Source of the DNA: WHTI01 sp963756365
GTDB lineage: Bacteria > Actinomycetota > CADDZG01 > WHSQ01
Length of the DNA: 64,000 nucleotides
Direction of reading: 5' to 3'
Assembly (NCBI GenBank): GCA_963756365.1
Contig: CAVWNF010000003.1
Coordinates: forward strand, 992,001-1,056,000
In this document: positions 17,077 to 26,693 of the stretch, piece after piece
How the letters are laid out: the number at the start of each line of letters is the position of its first letter
How positions within the stretch are numbered: position 1 is the stretch's first letter
Position numbers and translations under genes: made by a program
The notes under the pieces: model-generated
The model's input: the letters and a program-made list of their open reading frames with translations, nothing else
Database searches by the model: none
Told to the model about the DNA's origin: nothing

Positions 17077-17815
17077 ACGAGGTTCTCGACGATCCCGGCG
17101 GCGATCGGCCCGATGAATAGGGCCGGCAGCAGGTTGACCACCCGGATCTGTTTGATCTCCAGCAGCCTGAGCGAGATGCCGAGGACCAGGAGGCTCCCGA
17201 CCGCTCCTAACTGGGCGATCACCTCGGCCGTCATCAAGGGCTCGACCAAGGAGGCCGCGACGGTTATCACTCCTTGGTAGATGAGAACCGTGGCGAGGGA
17301 CACGAGGACCCCGACCCCGTACACCGACGCGAGTCCGAGAGCGGCGAACCCGTCGAGCGCGCTCTTGATCGCGAGCAACTGGATCGATTGGCCGAGGCCA
17401 TCCTCGATGGAGCCGAGGATGGCCAGAGGTCCGACGCAGAAGAGGCGGAGGCGGCTACGAAGCCCTCGACGAAGCTCGAATGGTCCGGCAGGTGGTGCGT
17501 TCCCGGGTCCTCCTTCACCTGGAACCGTTCCTTGATGCGGATCCCGAGACGCTCGAGACGATCCTCGAGATTGAGTGCTTCGCCGACCAACCCTCCCGCG
17601 ATGATCGCCCCGATCAGGATGATGAAGCGGCGGAGCCCGAGGTCGGCATCGTAGAGAGGTTCGAAACCGGTGACCGCCACCGCGAAGGTAACGAGTCCGA
17701 GTCCCTGCATGATGGTGACCCGCATGCGATCGGGAAGCCGGTCGCCCACGAACAATCCGAGGGTGCCCCCGGCCGCGACCGTGGCGAGGTTGAGGAGGGT
17801 ACCGAGGCCCCTCAC
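17073..17815 (-). CDS. DUF554 membrane protein (one frame break)
   Basis: Integral membrane protein of unknown function, YdfK-like. GTG start at 17815. Start region GLGTLLNLATVAAGGTLGLF is the typical N-terminus, with GDRLPDRMRVTIMQGLGLVT and IIAGGLVGEALNLEDRLERL. Near 17455 the frame shifts by two added bases or one lost; FCVGPLAILGSIEDGL, a strongly conserved DUF554 motif, then continues to the stop at 17073. About 247 residues with six or seven membrane segments. Only 21 bases separate its start from the preferred divergent uracil-DNA glycosylase start, so the two promoters must overlap. Confidence 0.85.
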
Positions 17816-17823
17816 GGCGCACC

Positions 17824-17829
17824 TAGCAT
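17824..17829 (+). promoter_or_regulatory. -10 element TAGCAT for uracil-DNA glycosylase
   Basis: TAGCAT ends seven bases before the ATG at 17837, the textbook distance for a leaderless transcript. This favours that ATG over the one at 17828, which lies inside the element. Confidence 0.45.
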
Positions 17830-17836
17830 GTTCGTC

Positions 17837-18543
17837 ATGGCCAGCAACGATGACACACCCACCGCTCTGCTGAAGAACCTAGAAGCCCGGATAGTGGACT
17901 GCCGTGCGTGCCCGAGGCTGGTGGACTGGCGCGAACAGGTTGCTAGGGAGAAGCGTGCCGCATTCAAGGACGAGAGCTACTGGGCGCGACCCGTACCTGG
18001 CTTCGGAGATCCGGAGGCATCCATCGCAGTCGTCGGTCTCGCACCAGCAGCTCACGGCGCGAACCGGACGGGACGGATGTTCACCGGCGATCGCTCCGGG
18101 GACTTCCTGTACGCATCGATGTATCGGAGCGGTCTGGCTAGTCAGCCGACCTCCGTTGCTCGTGGAGACGGGCTGCGGCTGACTCGGCGCGTTCGTGACG
18201 GCCCCGGTCAGGTGCGCTCCGCCAGCCAACAAACCCACTCCCGTCGAGAGAGACACCTGCGCCCCGTTCTTGGTCGAGGAGCTGCGGTCGCTTCCGAACC
18301 TCCGAGTGGTGGTCGCCTTGGGAGCGTTCGGTTGGGACGCGGCGGTGAGGGCGGATCGCTCCCTCGGAGGCGAGACTCCCGCACCCAAGCCAAGGTTCGG
18401 ACACGGTGCCGCGGCGGAGTTGAACAGCTTCGTGTTGCTCGGCAGCTACCACGTGAGCCAACAGAACACCTTCACCAGGCAGACTGACCCCGGCGATGCT
18501 CGATGACGTCTTCGCGGCGGCGATGTCCTCGACCGAGCGGTAG
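17837..18543 (+). CDS. Uracil-DNA glycosylase, type 5 (UdgB) (two frame breaks)
   Basis: Removes uracil and other deaminated bases from DNA. About 234 residues. The N-terminal iron-sulphur region begins IVDCRACPRLVDWRE. Motif A is VVGLAPAAHGANRTGRMFTG, where type 5 enzymes have Ala in place of a catalytic polar residue, followed by DRSGDFLYASMYRSGLA. One added base near 18187 and another near 18478 break the frame. Between them are the Cys residues of TAPVRCAPPANKPTP and RDTCAPF, and the end carries motif B GSYHVSQQNTFT, then GRLTPAMLDDVFAAAM to TAG at 18541. Convergent with gltB, eight bases apart. Confidence 0.9.
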
Positions 18544-18551
18544 GAGAGACG

Positions 18552-21500
18552 TCAGGCGGCGGAGACGGCGGTGCCTTCGAACATGGCTTCGAGGCGAGCC
18601 ACCTCGGTAACCGGAGCGACGCGCTTGAACGAGGCCGCCCGCTCCTCCCAGTTGTCGATGATCTCGCGGGCGAGTTCCGAGCCCGTCGCCTTGAGGTGCC
18701 TCGCTATGACGCGCTCCAGCGACGCAAGTTGACCTTCGGTTGGTTCGTACGCAGCCACCAACTGCTGATTCAGGCTGGCCAGCAAGCGATCCTCGGGGTC
18801 GTAGACGTACGCTTCGCCGCCGCTCATCCCCGCCCCCATGTTGCGACCGACCGAACCGAGGATGACTACCGCGCCACCGGTCATGTACTCGCACGCGTGG
18901 TCGCCGGTGCCCTCGACGACGGCGACGGCACCCGAGTTCCTCACCGCGAAGCGTTCGCCTGCCTGTCCGGCGATGAATAGCTGACCTCCGGTCGCGCCGT
19001 AGAGAACCGTATTGCCCGCCAGTACCGGATCGCCGGAGTCGTTCGCCGGTGGGGTGATCGTGATCCGGCCCCCACCCATACCCTTCCCGACGTAGTCGTT
19101 CGCATCGCCGATCAGGTTGAGCTCGATCCCCTCGGACAGGAATGCGCCGAACGACTGACCGGCCTCTCCAGAGAACGTGGCAGACACGGTGCCCGGGGGC
19201 CGCCCGGGCCCGTACTTCGCGGCCGCCCAGCAACCGAGGCGCGCTCCGACCGTCCTGTCGGCAGTCGTGATCGTGTACGAGAGAGCGAGGTCGTCTCCGG
19301 CGTCCAGCGCCGCGGTGGCGTCCGCGAAGATCCGATCGCCAAGCTCTGAGCGCGGGGACTGAAGGGCGACGCTGCCAGTGAAACGGGCTTCGCCCTCGGT
19401 CGCAACGAGCAGCGCGCCGAGGTCCAACGAATCGGCGCGTACATCGCCGGTGAGCCGCGGGGTGAGAAGGTCAACCCGCCCGATCGCCTCTTCGATGGAT
19501 GTGAGCCCGATCGACGCAAGGAGCGCCCGAGCTTCCTCGGCAACTGACATCAGATAGGAGACAACCATCTCTGGAGTGCCTGCGTACTTTGCCCGCAGGG
19601 CTGGGTCCTGGGTAGCGATCCCAACCGGACACGTGTTGCGATGACAGGTACGGACCATGATGCAGCCCTCGGCGATGAGGATGGCGGTGCCGAACGAGAA
19701 CTCGTCGGCTCCGAGAAGAGCGGCAACGACGACGTCCCGGCCGGTCTTGAAACCGCCGTCCACCCGGATCCGGGCCCTGCCACGCAGGTCGTTCGAGGTG
19801 AGCGCAGCCCGTACCTCGGCGAGCCCGATCTCCCATGGCATCCCGGCGTTCTTGATCGATCCCAGGGGGCTCGCTCCTGTTCCTCCATCAGCCCCCGAGA
19901 CGTGAACGACGTCCGCGAGCCCTTTCACGACCCCTGCGGCTATCGTGCCGACCCCTTCGCTCGAGACCAGCTTCACGGAGACCTTGGCGTCCGGATTCGC
20001 TTGCTTGAGGTCGAAGATCAATTGGGCGAGGTCCTCGATCGAATAGATGTCGTGGTGAGGTGGGGGAGAGATGAGGGCAACCCCCGGCACCGTGTGCCTG
20101 AGCCTGGCGATCTCGACCGAAACCTTCTTGCCCGGCAACTGACCACCCTCGCCCGGCTTGGAGCCCTGGGCCATCTTGATCTGAAGTTCGGCTGCGTTGG
20201 CGAGATAGGCGGGACCAACCCCGAAACGACCCGACGCGACCTGTTTGATCCCGCAGTTCCGGTCGTCTCCGAACCGTTCCGGTGCCTCTCCGCCTTCTCC
20301 CGAGTTCGCGAGCGCCCCCGATGAGGTTGAGGGCCTGCGCCATGGTTTCGTGCGCCTCGGCCGACAGCGCTCCGTGCGACATCGCTCCGGATGAGAACCG
20401 CCGAGCGATCGCGGCGGCATCCTCAACCTCCTCCACAGCAACTGGGGTGACATCAGCGAATGCGAGGAGATCGCGAGGCTCGGCGGGCGGGCGCTCATTC
20501 ACGAGTCTGGCGAAGCGTTCGTACGCACCCGAGACCCCGCCTACCGACTGCCTGAGTGCGTGCGCTGCCTGCTGGTCGGCATCCTGGGTACCGGAGACCG
20601 GCGGATCCGCGTCGAGCAACCCGACGTGTTCGTGCAACGCGTTCACCACGGGCGGCTCGAACGCGTGGTACTCGCCGTTCTTCTTGAACTTGATGAATCC
20701 GGAACTGACCAACTTGGGACGCTGAGCGAGAGAGTCGTGGTGGCGATTGAGGACATCCGCGCCGAGTTCCACCAGCGAGAGCCCCCCGAGAGGGGAGGCG
20801 ACCCCGGTGAAACACTTCTGGATCACATCGGGACCGAGCCCTATGGCCTCGATGATCTGGGCTCCCTTGTAGGAGTCGAGCGTCGAGATGCCCATCTTGC
20901 TCATCACTTTGAGGACTCCGTCCTCCACCGCAGAAACGAAGTTCTCCTGCGCACGCTGCGCTCCCACATCTCCACCCAAGCGACCGGAGACGGCCAGGTC
21001 ACACAGTGAATCGAACGCGAGACGCGGACACACCGCGTCGGCTCCATTGGTGAGCAGGCATGCGAAGTGATGAGTCTCTCGTACGTCGTCAGCCTCGACG
21101 ACGAGTCCCGTCGCACCCCGTAACCCGCGCTCGAGGAGAGCGTGGTGGACCGCTCCAGCCGCCAGCGCACTTGGGATAGGAGCCCTTTCCTCCGAGGAAG
21201 CACGGTCGGTTATCACCAGATTGCTCGCCCCCGCAGTAACCGCTGCGCACGCATCGTTCGCGAGAGCGTCGAGAGCGGGAGCCAGTCCGTCAGGGCCTTC
21301 CAGAACGTCGAGGGTTGCATCGAGAACGATCGCCCCGCTATCTATGAGACCCGACACCTCGTCTGGATAGAGAACGAAACTGGCAGAACGCAGGGTTGCG
21401 ATCGCACCCGGTTCTTCGCGAAGGAGAGCGGGCTTCGGACCGATGAAGGTCGAGACCGACATGACGTGCCGCTCGCGCAGGTGATCGATCGGAGGGTTGG

Positions 21501-23014
21501 TCACTTGAGCGAAGCGCTGCTTGAGGTAACCGAAGACGACCCGAGACGTGCCCGAGAGCGGAGGCTGAGCGGTGTCATCGCCCATCGAGGAGGTGGGCTC
21601 CGCCGCATCCGTCCCCATCGGCCTGATGACGACGGTGAACTCTTCCTTCGAGTACCCAGCCGCGATCTGGCGGGAGAGAGTGTCTCCGGGAGGATCGCCG
21701 ACGGGAGTTCCGTGGCCGCCCACGACCTGGTGTTCGCCGATCCAATCACCGTACGGACGCCGTCGGGCGAGACGGGATTTGATGGCGGCATCGTCGATCA
21801 CGCCGCCGTCGGTCGGAGACACGAGAAGCATCTGCCCCGGTCCGAGCCGGGCGCGTCCTGATCCGTCCATGCCCGCGGGTATTGACCGCTCCCGCCTCGG
21901 ACGAGCAGGCGACGAGACCGTCGTCACAGATATGAACCCGGAGTGGGCGCAACCCGTTGCGGTCCAGAGCGGCGGCGACATGCAGGCCGTCGCTGAAGAC
22001 GAGTCCTGCGGGCCCGTCCCACGGTTCGACCAGGGCGGAGTGATAGCGGAAGAAGTCGCGGAGATCGGGCGGAAGATCGTCAACCCTCTCCCAGGCCGCA
22101 GGGACCAGCATCGTGGCGGAATGCGCAAGGTCGCGACCCCCCCGCACCAGGAGTTCGAGGGCTTCGTCGAGCATCGCCGAGTCAGAACCTCGGTCATCGA
22201 TGATCGGGGAGATCAGCTCCTCCGGGGCGAGGTCGTCGGAACCCAGCCTGCCCTCACGAGCTTTCATCCACGCGACGTTTCCTCGGATCGTGTTGATCTC
22301 ACCGTTGTGGGCAACGAATCGGAACGGTTGGGCTCGCTCCCAGGTCGGCAAGGTGTTCGTCGAGTAGCGCTGGTGGAAGATCGCGAACCAAGCCTCGTAC
22401 GCGTCGTCGGCCAGATCTGGGTAGAAGTGAGCGAGCTGATCGGCTGCGCACAACGCCTTGTACGTGACCGTCCGGAACGAGCACGACGCGACGTAGAGCC
22501 GCAGAGATCCGTCCCGAGCGTCGCGTTCGATGCGCCTTCGTATCCGGAACGCCCGACGCTCACCCTCTGCGTCGTCGATGCCGAGGGGGCGGAGGAAGAT
22601 GGCTTGCTCGATGAGAGGCTGGGTCGCTTTCGCCCCGTCTCCCAAGGCGCCTTCGTTGACGGGCACCGAGCGGAAGCGGACCTCTTCGATCCCCTCGGCA
22701 GCAGCGGCGGCCGTGACGATGTCCTGGGCACGGGAACCCATCTTGGGGTCCACGAACAGCATGGCCGCACCGATCCTGTCGGCTTCCACCGTGTGCTCGA
22801 AGGCCGCGGCGAGAAGGGTCCGGGGGAGAGGTAGGAGGATGCCGGCACCGTCGCCGGTGAGCGAATCGGCAGCCACGGCACCCCTGTGCTTGACCCTACA
22901 GAGGGCATCGAGGGCCAGATCGACCATCGCCCGGCTGGAACGCCCTTGCTGATCGGCGACGAAGCCGATCCCGCACGCGTCCCGTTCGTCCCGTACCGGG
23001 TCGTAGAGGGTCAT
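18552..23014 (-). CDS. gltB: Glutamate synthase large subunit (two frame breaks)
   Basis: Transfers the glutamine amide to 2-oxoglutarate. About 1486 residues, the normal bacterial length. Start at 23014 with AAAGGA seven bases upstream. RDERDACGIGFVADQQG holds the Cys that becomes the N-terminal nucleophile of the class II amidotransferase domain after processing. AIFHQRYSTNTLPTWERAQP follows. A shift near 21883 leads to IPAGMDGSGRARLGPGQ, and another near 20315 to NSGEGGEAPERFGDD, followed by the FMN-binding synthase domain (GGFKTGRDVVVAALLGADEF) and the 3Fe-4S Cys cluster MVRTCHRNTCPVGIATQD. The C-terminal GXGXG beta-helix domain is complete. No gltD lies next to it in this window. Confidence 0.93.
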
Positions 23015-23339
23015 CCAGGTCCTTTCCGGCGCCTGTCCCCTGGGAGGATCCCCGGGTACGGAAAAGGCGCCCCGCCGTTGCAGAGCGCCATTGCTCGTTC
23101 GGATAGCTGTTCGGATTGCTCGTTCGTAGTCTAGTCGCGGCAACCTATCGGGCGTCGAAGGGGGTGTCAACGAAGGGCACCCTGCCCCGAGTGTGGGCTT
23201 CGGGGGCCCGACCGTCGGGGGTTCGTAAGCCCTAACGCCGGGGTCGCGGGGACCCGTGCTGGTAGAAAGCCTCACTCACCCCTACGATCGCTAAGCAGCA
23301 GATCACTCACCCAGAGACACATGACGAAAGGACACGAAG
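23015..23339. other. Divergent gltB-ferritin intergenic region
   Basis: Contains the gltB promoter and leader. On the ferritin side, GCCCTAAC (23229-23236) equals eight bases of the half-site of the palindrome upstream of the iron operon at 38484-38503. TACGAT (23283-23288) is a possible ferritin -10. No gene seen. Confidence 0.45.
23142..23170 (-). promoter_or_regulatory. Promoter for gltB
   Basis: On the minus strand TTGACA (23170-23165), a 17-base spacer, then TAGGTT (23147-23142), a good housekeeping promoter. The leader of about 120 bases contains CCTTTTCCG (23067-23059), which can pair with CGGAAAGG (23029-23022) covering the ribosome binding site. Confidence 0.55.
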
Positions 23340-23837
23340 ATGGCGATCCCGGCAAGTGTAGAGAAGGCGATGAACAAGCAACTCGCGTTCGAGATGCAGA
23401 GCGCGTACGTTTACCTCGGCATGTCGGCGTACTGCGAAGCGCAGAGCCTTCCCGGGTTCGCAGCGTGGCTGCGGGCTCAGTACCAGGAAGAGCTCGACCA
23501 CGCGATGAAGTTCTACGGGTTCATCCTCGACCGCGGTGGCAAGGTGACCCTCGATGCTCTCGACAAGCCGGCCACCGAGTACTCCTCTCCGCTGAGCGTG
23601 TTCGAGGCCGCCCTGCAGAACGAAGAGTCGGTAACGACCGCCATCGATGATCTCTACACGTTGACATCGAAGGAGCGGGACTACGCGAGCCAGGCATTCC
23701 TGAATTGGTTCGTGACCGAACAGGTCGAGGAAGAGAAGACAGTCGGAGAAGTCGTCGATTCTCTTCGACGGGTCGGAGAGCGCGGAGAGGCACTGTTCCT
23801 CCTCGATCGCGAACTCGGGCAGCGCGGGGGAAAGTAG
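23340..23837 (+). CDS. Ferritin (non-haem, FtnA type)
   Basis: Iron storage protein that oxidises Fe(II) and stores it as mineral in a 24-subunit shell. 165 residues, intact. The four-helix bundle carries the ferroxidase ligands: Glu in QLAFEMQSAYVYL, Glu and His in YQEELDHAMKFYG, Glu in LQNEESV and Glu in EQVEEEK. ATG preceded by AAAGGA. Likely under iron control because a half-site resembling the iron-operon palindrome lies upstream; in mycobacteria IdeR activates ferritin from upstream sites. Its stop is three bases from that of the convergent GAF protein. Confidence 0.94.
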   Translation: MAIPASVEKAMNKQLAFEMQSAYVYLGMSAYCEAQSLPGFAAWLRAQYQEELDHAMKFYGFILDRGGKVTLDALDKPATEYSSPLSVFEAALQNEESVTTAIDDLYTLTSKERDYASQAFLNWFVTEQVEEEKTVGEVVDSLRRVGERGEALFLLDRELGQRGGK

Positions 23838-23840
23838 CCG

Positions 23841-24698
23841 TCAGTTGACGGTGACGTGGCTCCCGAGAACCTTGCCTGCGGCATCACCCATGGTGGAAGC
23901 GACGCGCTGACATAGCTGTGTGAACCCACGCGCGGCGGAACCTGAATGGGCGATCACGAGGATCCCGAGAGATCCGTCGACCCCGATCGGCACCACGCAC
24001 CGGGCGACGAGTCCATCCTCACGGGACAGCGGGCGGTAAGGGAACGCGCTCTGTGCGAGGTCCTGCTCGACGACCATGCCGTGTTTGGCGGCGTCCCGTA
24101 ACGGAAGGAGAGCGGCGATGATCTCGTCGTCGCTCGCGGCTGGACGCCAGCCTTCATCGGCGAGGAACAAGCGGACAGGGTCGCCCTCGAGGAGCACTGC
24201 CCCGAACTCGCAAGACAGCGCGCGGGCGACGATCGCTGCGATCTCGTTGGCAGCATCTTGGATCGTCGCGGCGTCGATGTTCTTGAGGAGGGCCGCGGCT
24301 TGCTTCAGCTCCGCCTCGTCGGCCTCCCTCTTGGCGGTCGGCACCCCCGACACGCTCTGGGAGAGCTCGTCGGCGATCGGTCGAAGGATGTGCTCTTGTG
24401 TCTCGAGCTCGGAACCGCCGCCGAACACGACGACACCCCCCGGGACGGCGACGACAGCAACCGAGGTGGTCCAGTACGGGCCGAAGACCCGGAAGGGGAC
24501 ACCACTTCTCCTGGTGACGAAACCATCAGCGACACCCCGATGGACGAGAGGCTCTTCGTCGGTTGCGACCGAGATGTTCCCGGCCCACCCGGCGCCCCGT
24601 CCGTGTCCATCGAGGTTGAAGAGCCGGCCGTCATCGAGGGCCCGAAGGACGAAGATGTCGCTCGCCCCCACGCTCGTCGCGTGCCCACCCATGCTCAT
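23841..24698 (-). CDS. GAF-domain protein, partner of the histidine kinase
   Basis: 285 residues, no membrane segment. The first 110 residues (SDIFVLRALDDGRLFNLDGH, then WAGNISVATDEEPLVHRGVA) resemble a sensor-like N-terminal region without a clear family. Residues about 145-280 form a GAF-like domain: AANEIAAIVARALSCEFGAV, LEGDPVRLFLADEGWRP, VARCVVPIGVDGSLGILVIA. The ATG overlaps the end of the histidine kinase gene (ATGA), so both are made from one message. No effector or phospho-acceptor domain; it probably supplies a ligand- or redox-responsive input to the kinase. That role is inference. Confidence 0.75.
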   Translation of the reverse strand: MSMGGHATSVGASDIFVLRALDDGRLFNLDGHGRGAGWAGNISVATDEEPLVHRGVADGFVTRRSGVPFRVFGPYWTTSVAVVAVPGGVVVFGGGSELETQEHILRPIADELSQSVSGVPTAKREADEAELKQAAALLKNIDAATIQDAANEIAAIVARALSCEFGAVLLEGDPVRLFLADEGWRPAASDDEIIAALLPLRDAAKHGMVVEQDLAQSAFPYRPLSREDGLVARCVVPIGVDGSLGILVIAHSGSAARGFTQLCQRVASTMGDAAGKVLGSHVTVN

Positions 24699-25861
24699 GT
24701 TCCGTCGTCCTTCCTGGGGATCGTTATGCAGAACCGCGACCAGCCGTGCGTCCGGGAGTAGGAGATACGGCCTCCCAGCTCCTCTGCGAGCTGCTTGGCT
24801 GAATGGAGTCCGAGGCCGGTGCCATCGGTCCTTCCTGGGTCAGTGGCGAACGCCCCGAACAGACCGGGGAGGACCTCCGAAGAGACTCCGGGGCCATTGT
24901 CCGCAACCGTGAAGGAGATGGTCGTCGGCCCGTCCTCGACGATCACATGGGCCGGTATCTCGGGCGGGGAATACTTGAGAGCGTTGTCGACCAGGTTCAG
25001 CAATGCGCGTTCGAGTCGGTCAGGGTCGGTTACGACCTCGATAGCGCCGGCGCACTCGACGGCCACTTCCCCGGCGCGGCCAGAGCTTCCCGTAGCGGCA
25101 ACGCGTCCTACGAGTTCGTCGATCTGGACGAGACGGACCCGGAGAGGACCGCTGACATCGCCCGACTCGCGAGCGATCGCTTCCGTGATCATCCGATTCA
25201 GCCGCCGCGCTTGGCACATTATCGAGTCGAGCAACTCCTCCTTCTGTTCTCCGGGGAGCCTGTCGGAGTGGTTCCTCAAGGTGGAGGCGTACCCGAGGAT
25301 CGACGTGAGCGGCGAGCGGAGGTCGTGCTGAAGGGTGGACGCCAAGAGCGAGCGGTCTTGACTCATGTGTCTGACCTCGCCCTGAAGACGAGCGATCTCC
25401 CGCTCCTGAGCGATGGCCTGGGCTAGTAAGCCGACCGATGCCGAAGAGCGGTACAGAACGTCCGGATCGATGACCGAATCGCCACCCGCGATCAGTACGC
25501 AGCTGGCCTCATCGCTCAGGATGCTGGAGATCCCTGACACGTGTTCGTGTTTCGACCACGGCATGGATCCGGAGAGCCCGGAGGTTTCCCCGGCGATCGC
25601 CGATTCGAGCGAGATCGAGCGGATCTGCTCTGACTGTCTCTCGGAGACGCGCCCGGGAGGCCCGAGGGTTCCAGCGTCGGTGCCTCCTGCGGCGAGCATC
25701 TCAACGGGGCCCGCTTCAGCAGGCACGAGATATGCGGCCACCATCCGCGCGTCGAGCTCTGGTGCGATGGCGGCGAGCACGCCAGCCAAGCCGGTCTGGG
25801 GACGCCGAAGCGCCCTCAGTGCCGTGGACGTGGTGGCCTCTGCTGTCCTGACTGATCCCAT
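24695..25861 (-). CDS. Sensor histidine kinase, soluble, GAF-like input
   Basis: 388 residues with no membrane segment. I start it at ATG 25861, which has GAAGGA five bases upstream. Residues about 20-160 form a GAF-like input region (GLAGVLAAIAPELDARMVAA), followed by a helical linker AQEREIARLQGEVRHMSQ. The dimerisation helix has the H-box LQHDLRSPLTSILGYAS. The catalytic domain has N-box NLVDNALKYSP, G1 VADNGPGVS and G2 GTGLGLHSAKQLAEELGG. A complete kinase but with no response regulator beside it. Coupled to the downstream GAF protein by a four-base overlap. Confidence 0.9.
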   Translation of the reverse strand: MGSVRTAEATTSTALRALRRPQTGLAGVLAAIAPELDARMVAAYLVPAEAGPVEMLAAGGTDAGTLGPPGRVSERQSEQIRSISLESAIAGETSGLSGSMPWSKHEHVSGISSILSDEASCVLIAGGDSVIDPDVLYRSSASVGLLAQAIAQEREIARLQGEVRHMSQDRSLLASTLQHDLRSPLTSILGYASTLRNHSDRLPGEQKEELLDSIMCQARRLNRMITEAIARESGDVSGPLRVRLVQIDELVGRVAATGSSGRAGEVAVECAGAIEVVTDPDRLERALLNLVDNALKYSPPEIPAHVIVEDGPTTISFTVADNGPGVSSEVLPGLFGAFATDPGRTDGTGLGLHSAKQLAEELGGRISYSRTHGWSRFCITIPRKDDGT

Positions 25862-25974
25862 AGCTATCCTTCGGCACCGAAGGACCCGTGGGTAAGCCTG
25901 GCGACCGGAGGAGCGGCGATTCGGGACCGAAGTTGGGCTCGCCGGGACGAAAGTCCTAATCGTTCGACCCGCCC

Positions 25975-26670
25975 TCAGGCGGGCAGGACCCACAGGTTGT
26001 CCGCCAATCGGCTCCCGAGGGCGACTTGGCGACCCTCAACCTCGAGGGTCCGGGTTCCGTCCGGGGCGATCTCGAGGAGCTTCAGGTCGCTACCGGGGAT
26101 GAGGTTGTGCTCCTCGAGGAAGTAGAGGACATCGTGATCCAACTCGACGTCTTCGAGGAGGCGCGTCAAACGCCCTTCCCCACCTTTCTTAAGCGCCGCG
26201 ACCGGGGTCAGCTCCGCCCACGACACCGGTGAGGGCTCACCGGGGATCGGGTTCCCGTGCGGGCAGGTCGCGTTGCCTTCTAGTTTCGCAAGGATGGCGC
26301 TCTCGACCTCCGAGGTCATCACCTTCTCCCAGTCCTCGGCCTGCTCGTGGCACATGTGCCAGGGGATCCCGAGGATGTCCACGAGCATCCGCTCTGCGAG
26401 CCGGTGCCGTCGAACCAGGGTCTGGGCGATCCTGTTGCCGGAGGGCGTCAATTCGATCTCGCGTCCTTTATCCATAGTCACGTATCCATCGGACACGAGG
26501 CGCTTGACCGCTTCGGAGACCGTGGCGGGAGCGAGCCCGAGCCGCTCGGAGATCCTCACCTGCAGGATCTTCTGCCCCTCCTCACCCAACTCGAAGATCG
26601 CTTCGAGGTATTCCTTCGAGGCTGGATTCAGATCGCGAAGATCGACGGAGTCTTGTGGGGTGATGGACAT
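25975..26670 (-). CDS. DtxR/MntR-family metal-dependent repressor
   Basis: 231 residues: winged helix (residues 10-75), metal-binding dimerisation domain (75-145) and a C-terminal FeoA/SH3-like domain. The recognition helix is in LAPATVSEAVKRLVSDGYV. RRHRLAERMLVDILG keeps the ancillary-site His and Glu, and CPHGNPIPG is typical of the family. The primary-site ligands differ from diphtheria DtxR: Met10 is Glu (SKEYLEAIF), Cys102 is Glu and His106 is Lys (HEQAEDWEKVM). Metal preference is therefore uncertain, perhaps closer to MntR. Leaderless start at 26670 supported by TACAAT six bases upstream. Divergent from polA. Confidence 0.88.
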   Translation of the reverse strand: MSITPQDSVDLRDLNPASKEYLEAIFELGEEGQKILQVRISERLGLAPATVSEAVKRLVSDGYVTMDKGREIELTPSGNRIAQTLVRRHRLAERMLVDILGIPWHMCHEQAEDWEKVMTSEVESAILAKLEGNATCPHGNPIPGEPSPVSWAELTPVAALKKGGEGRLTRLLEDVELDHDVLYFLEEHNLIPGSDLKLLEIAPDGTRTLEVEGRQVALGSRLADNLWVLPA

Positions 26671-26676
26671 ACCCCG

Positions 26677-26686
26677 ATTGTAAGCT
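26677..26686. promoter_or_regulatory. Bidirectional leaderless promoter of dtxR-type gene and polA
   Basis: The start codons are only 23 bases apart. TAAGCT (26681-26686, plus strand) ends seven bases before the polA ATG. TACAAT (26682-26677, minus strand) ends six bases before the regulator ATG. The two hexamers share two bases, so one short segment can drive both genes. Confidence 0.55.
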
Positions 26687-26693
26687 GAGGCAG

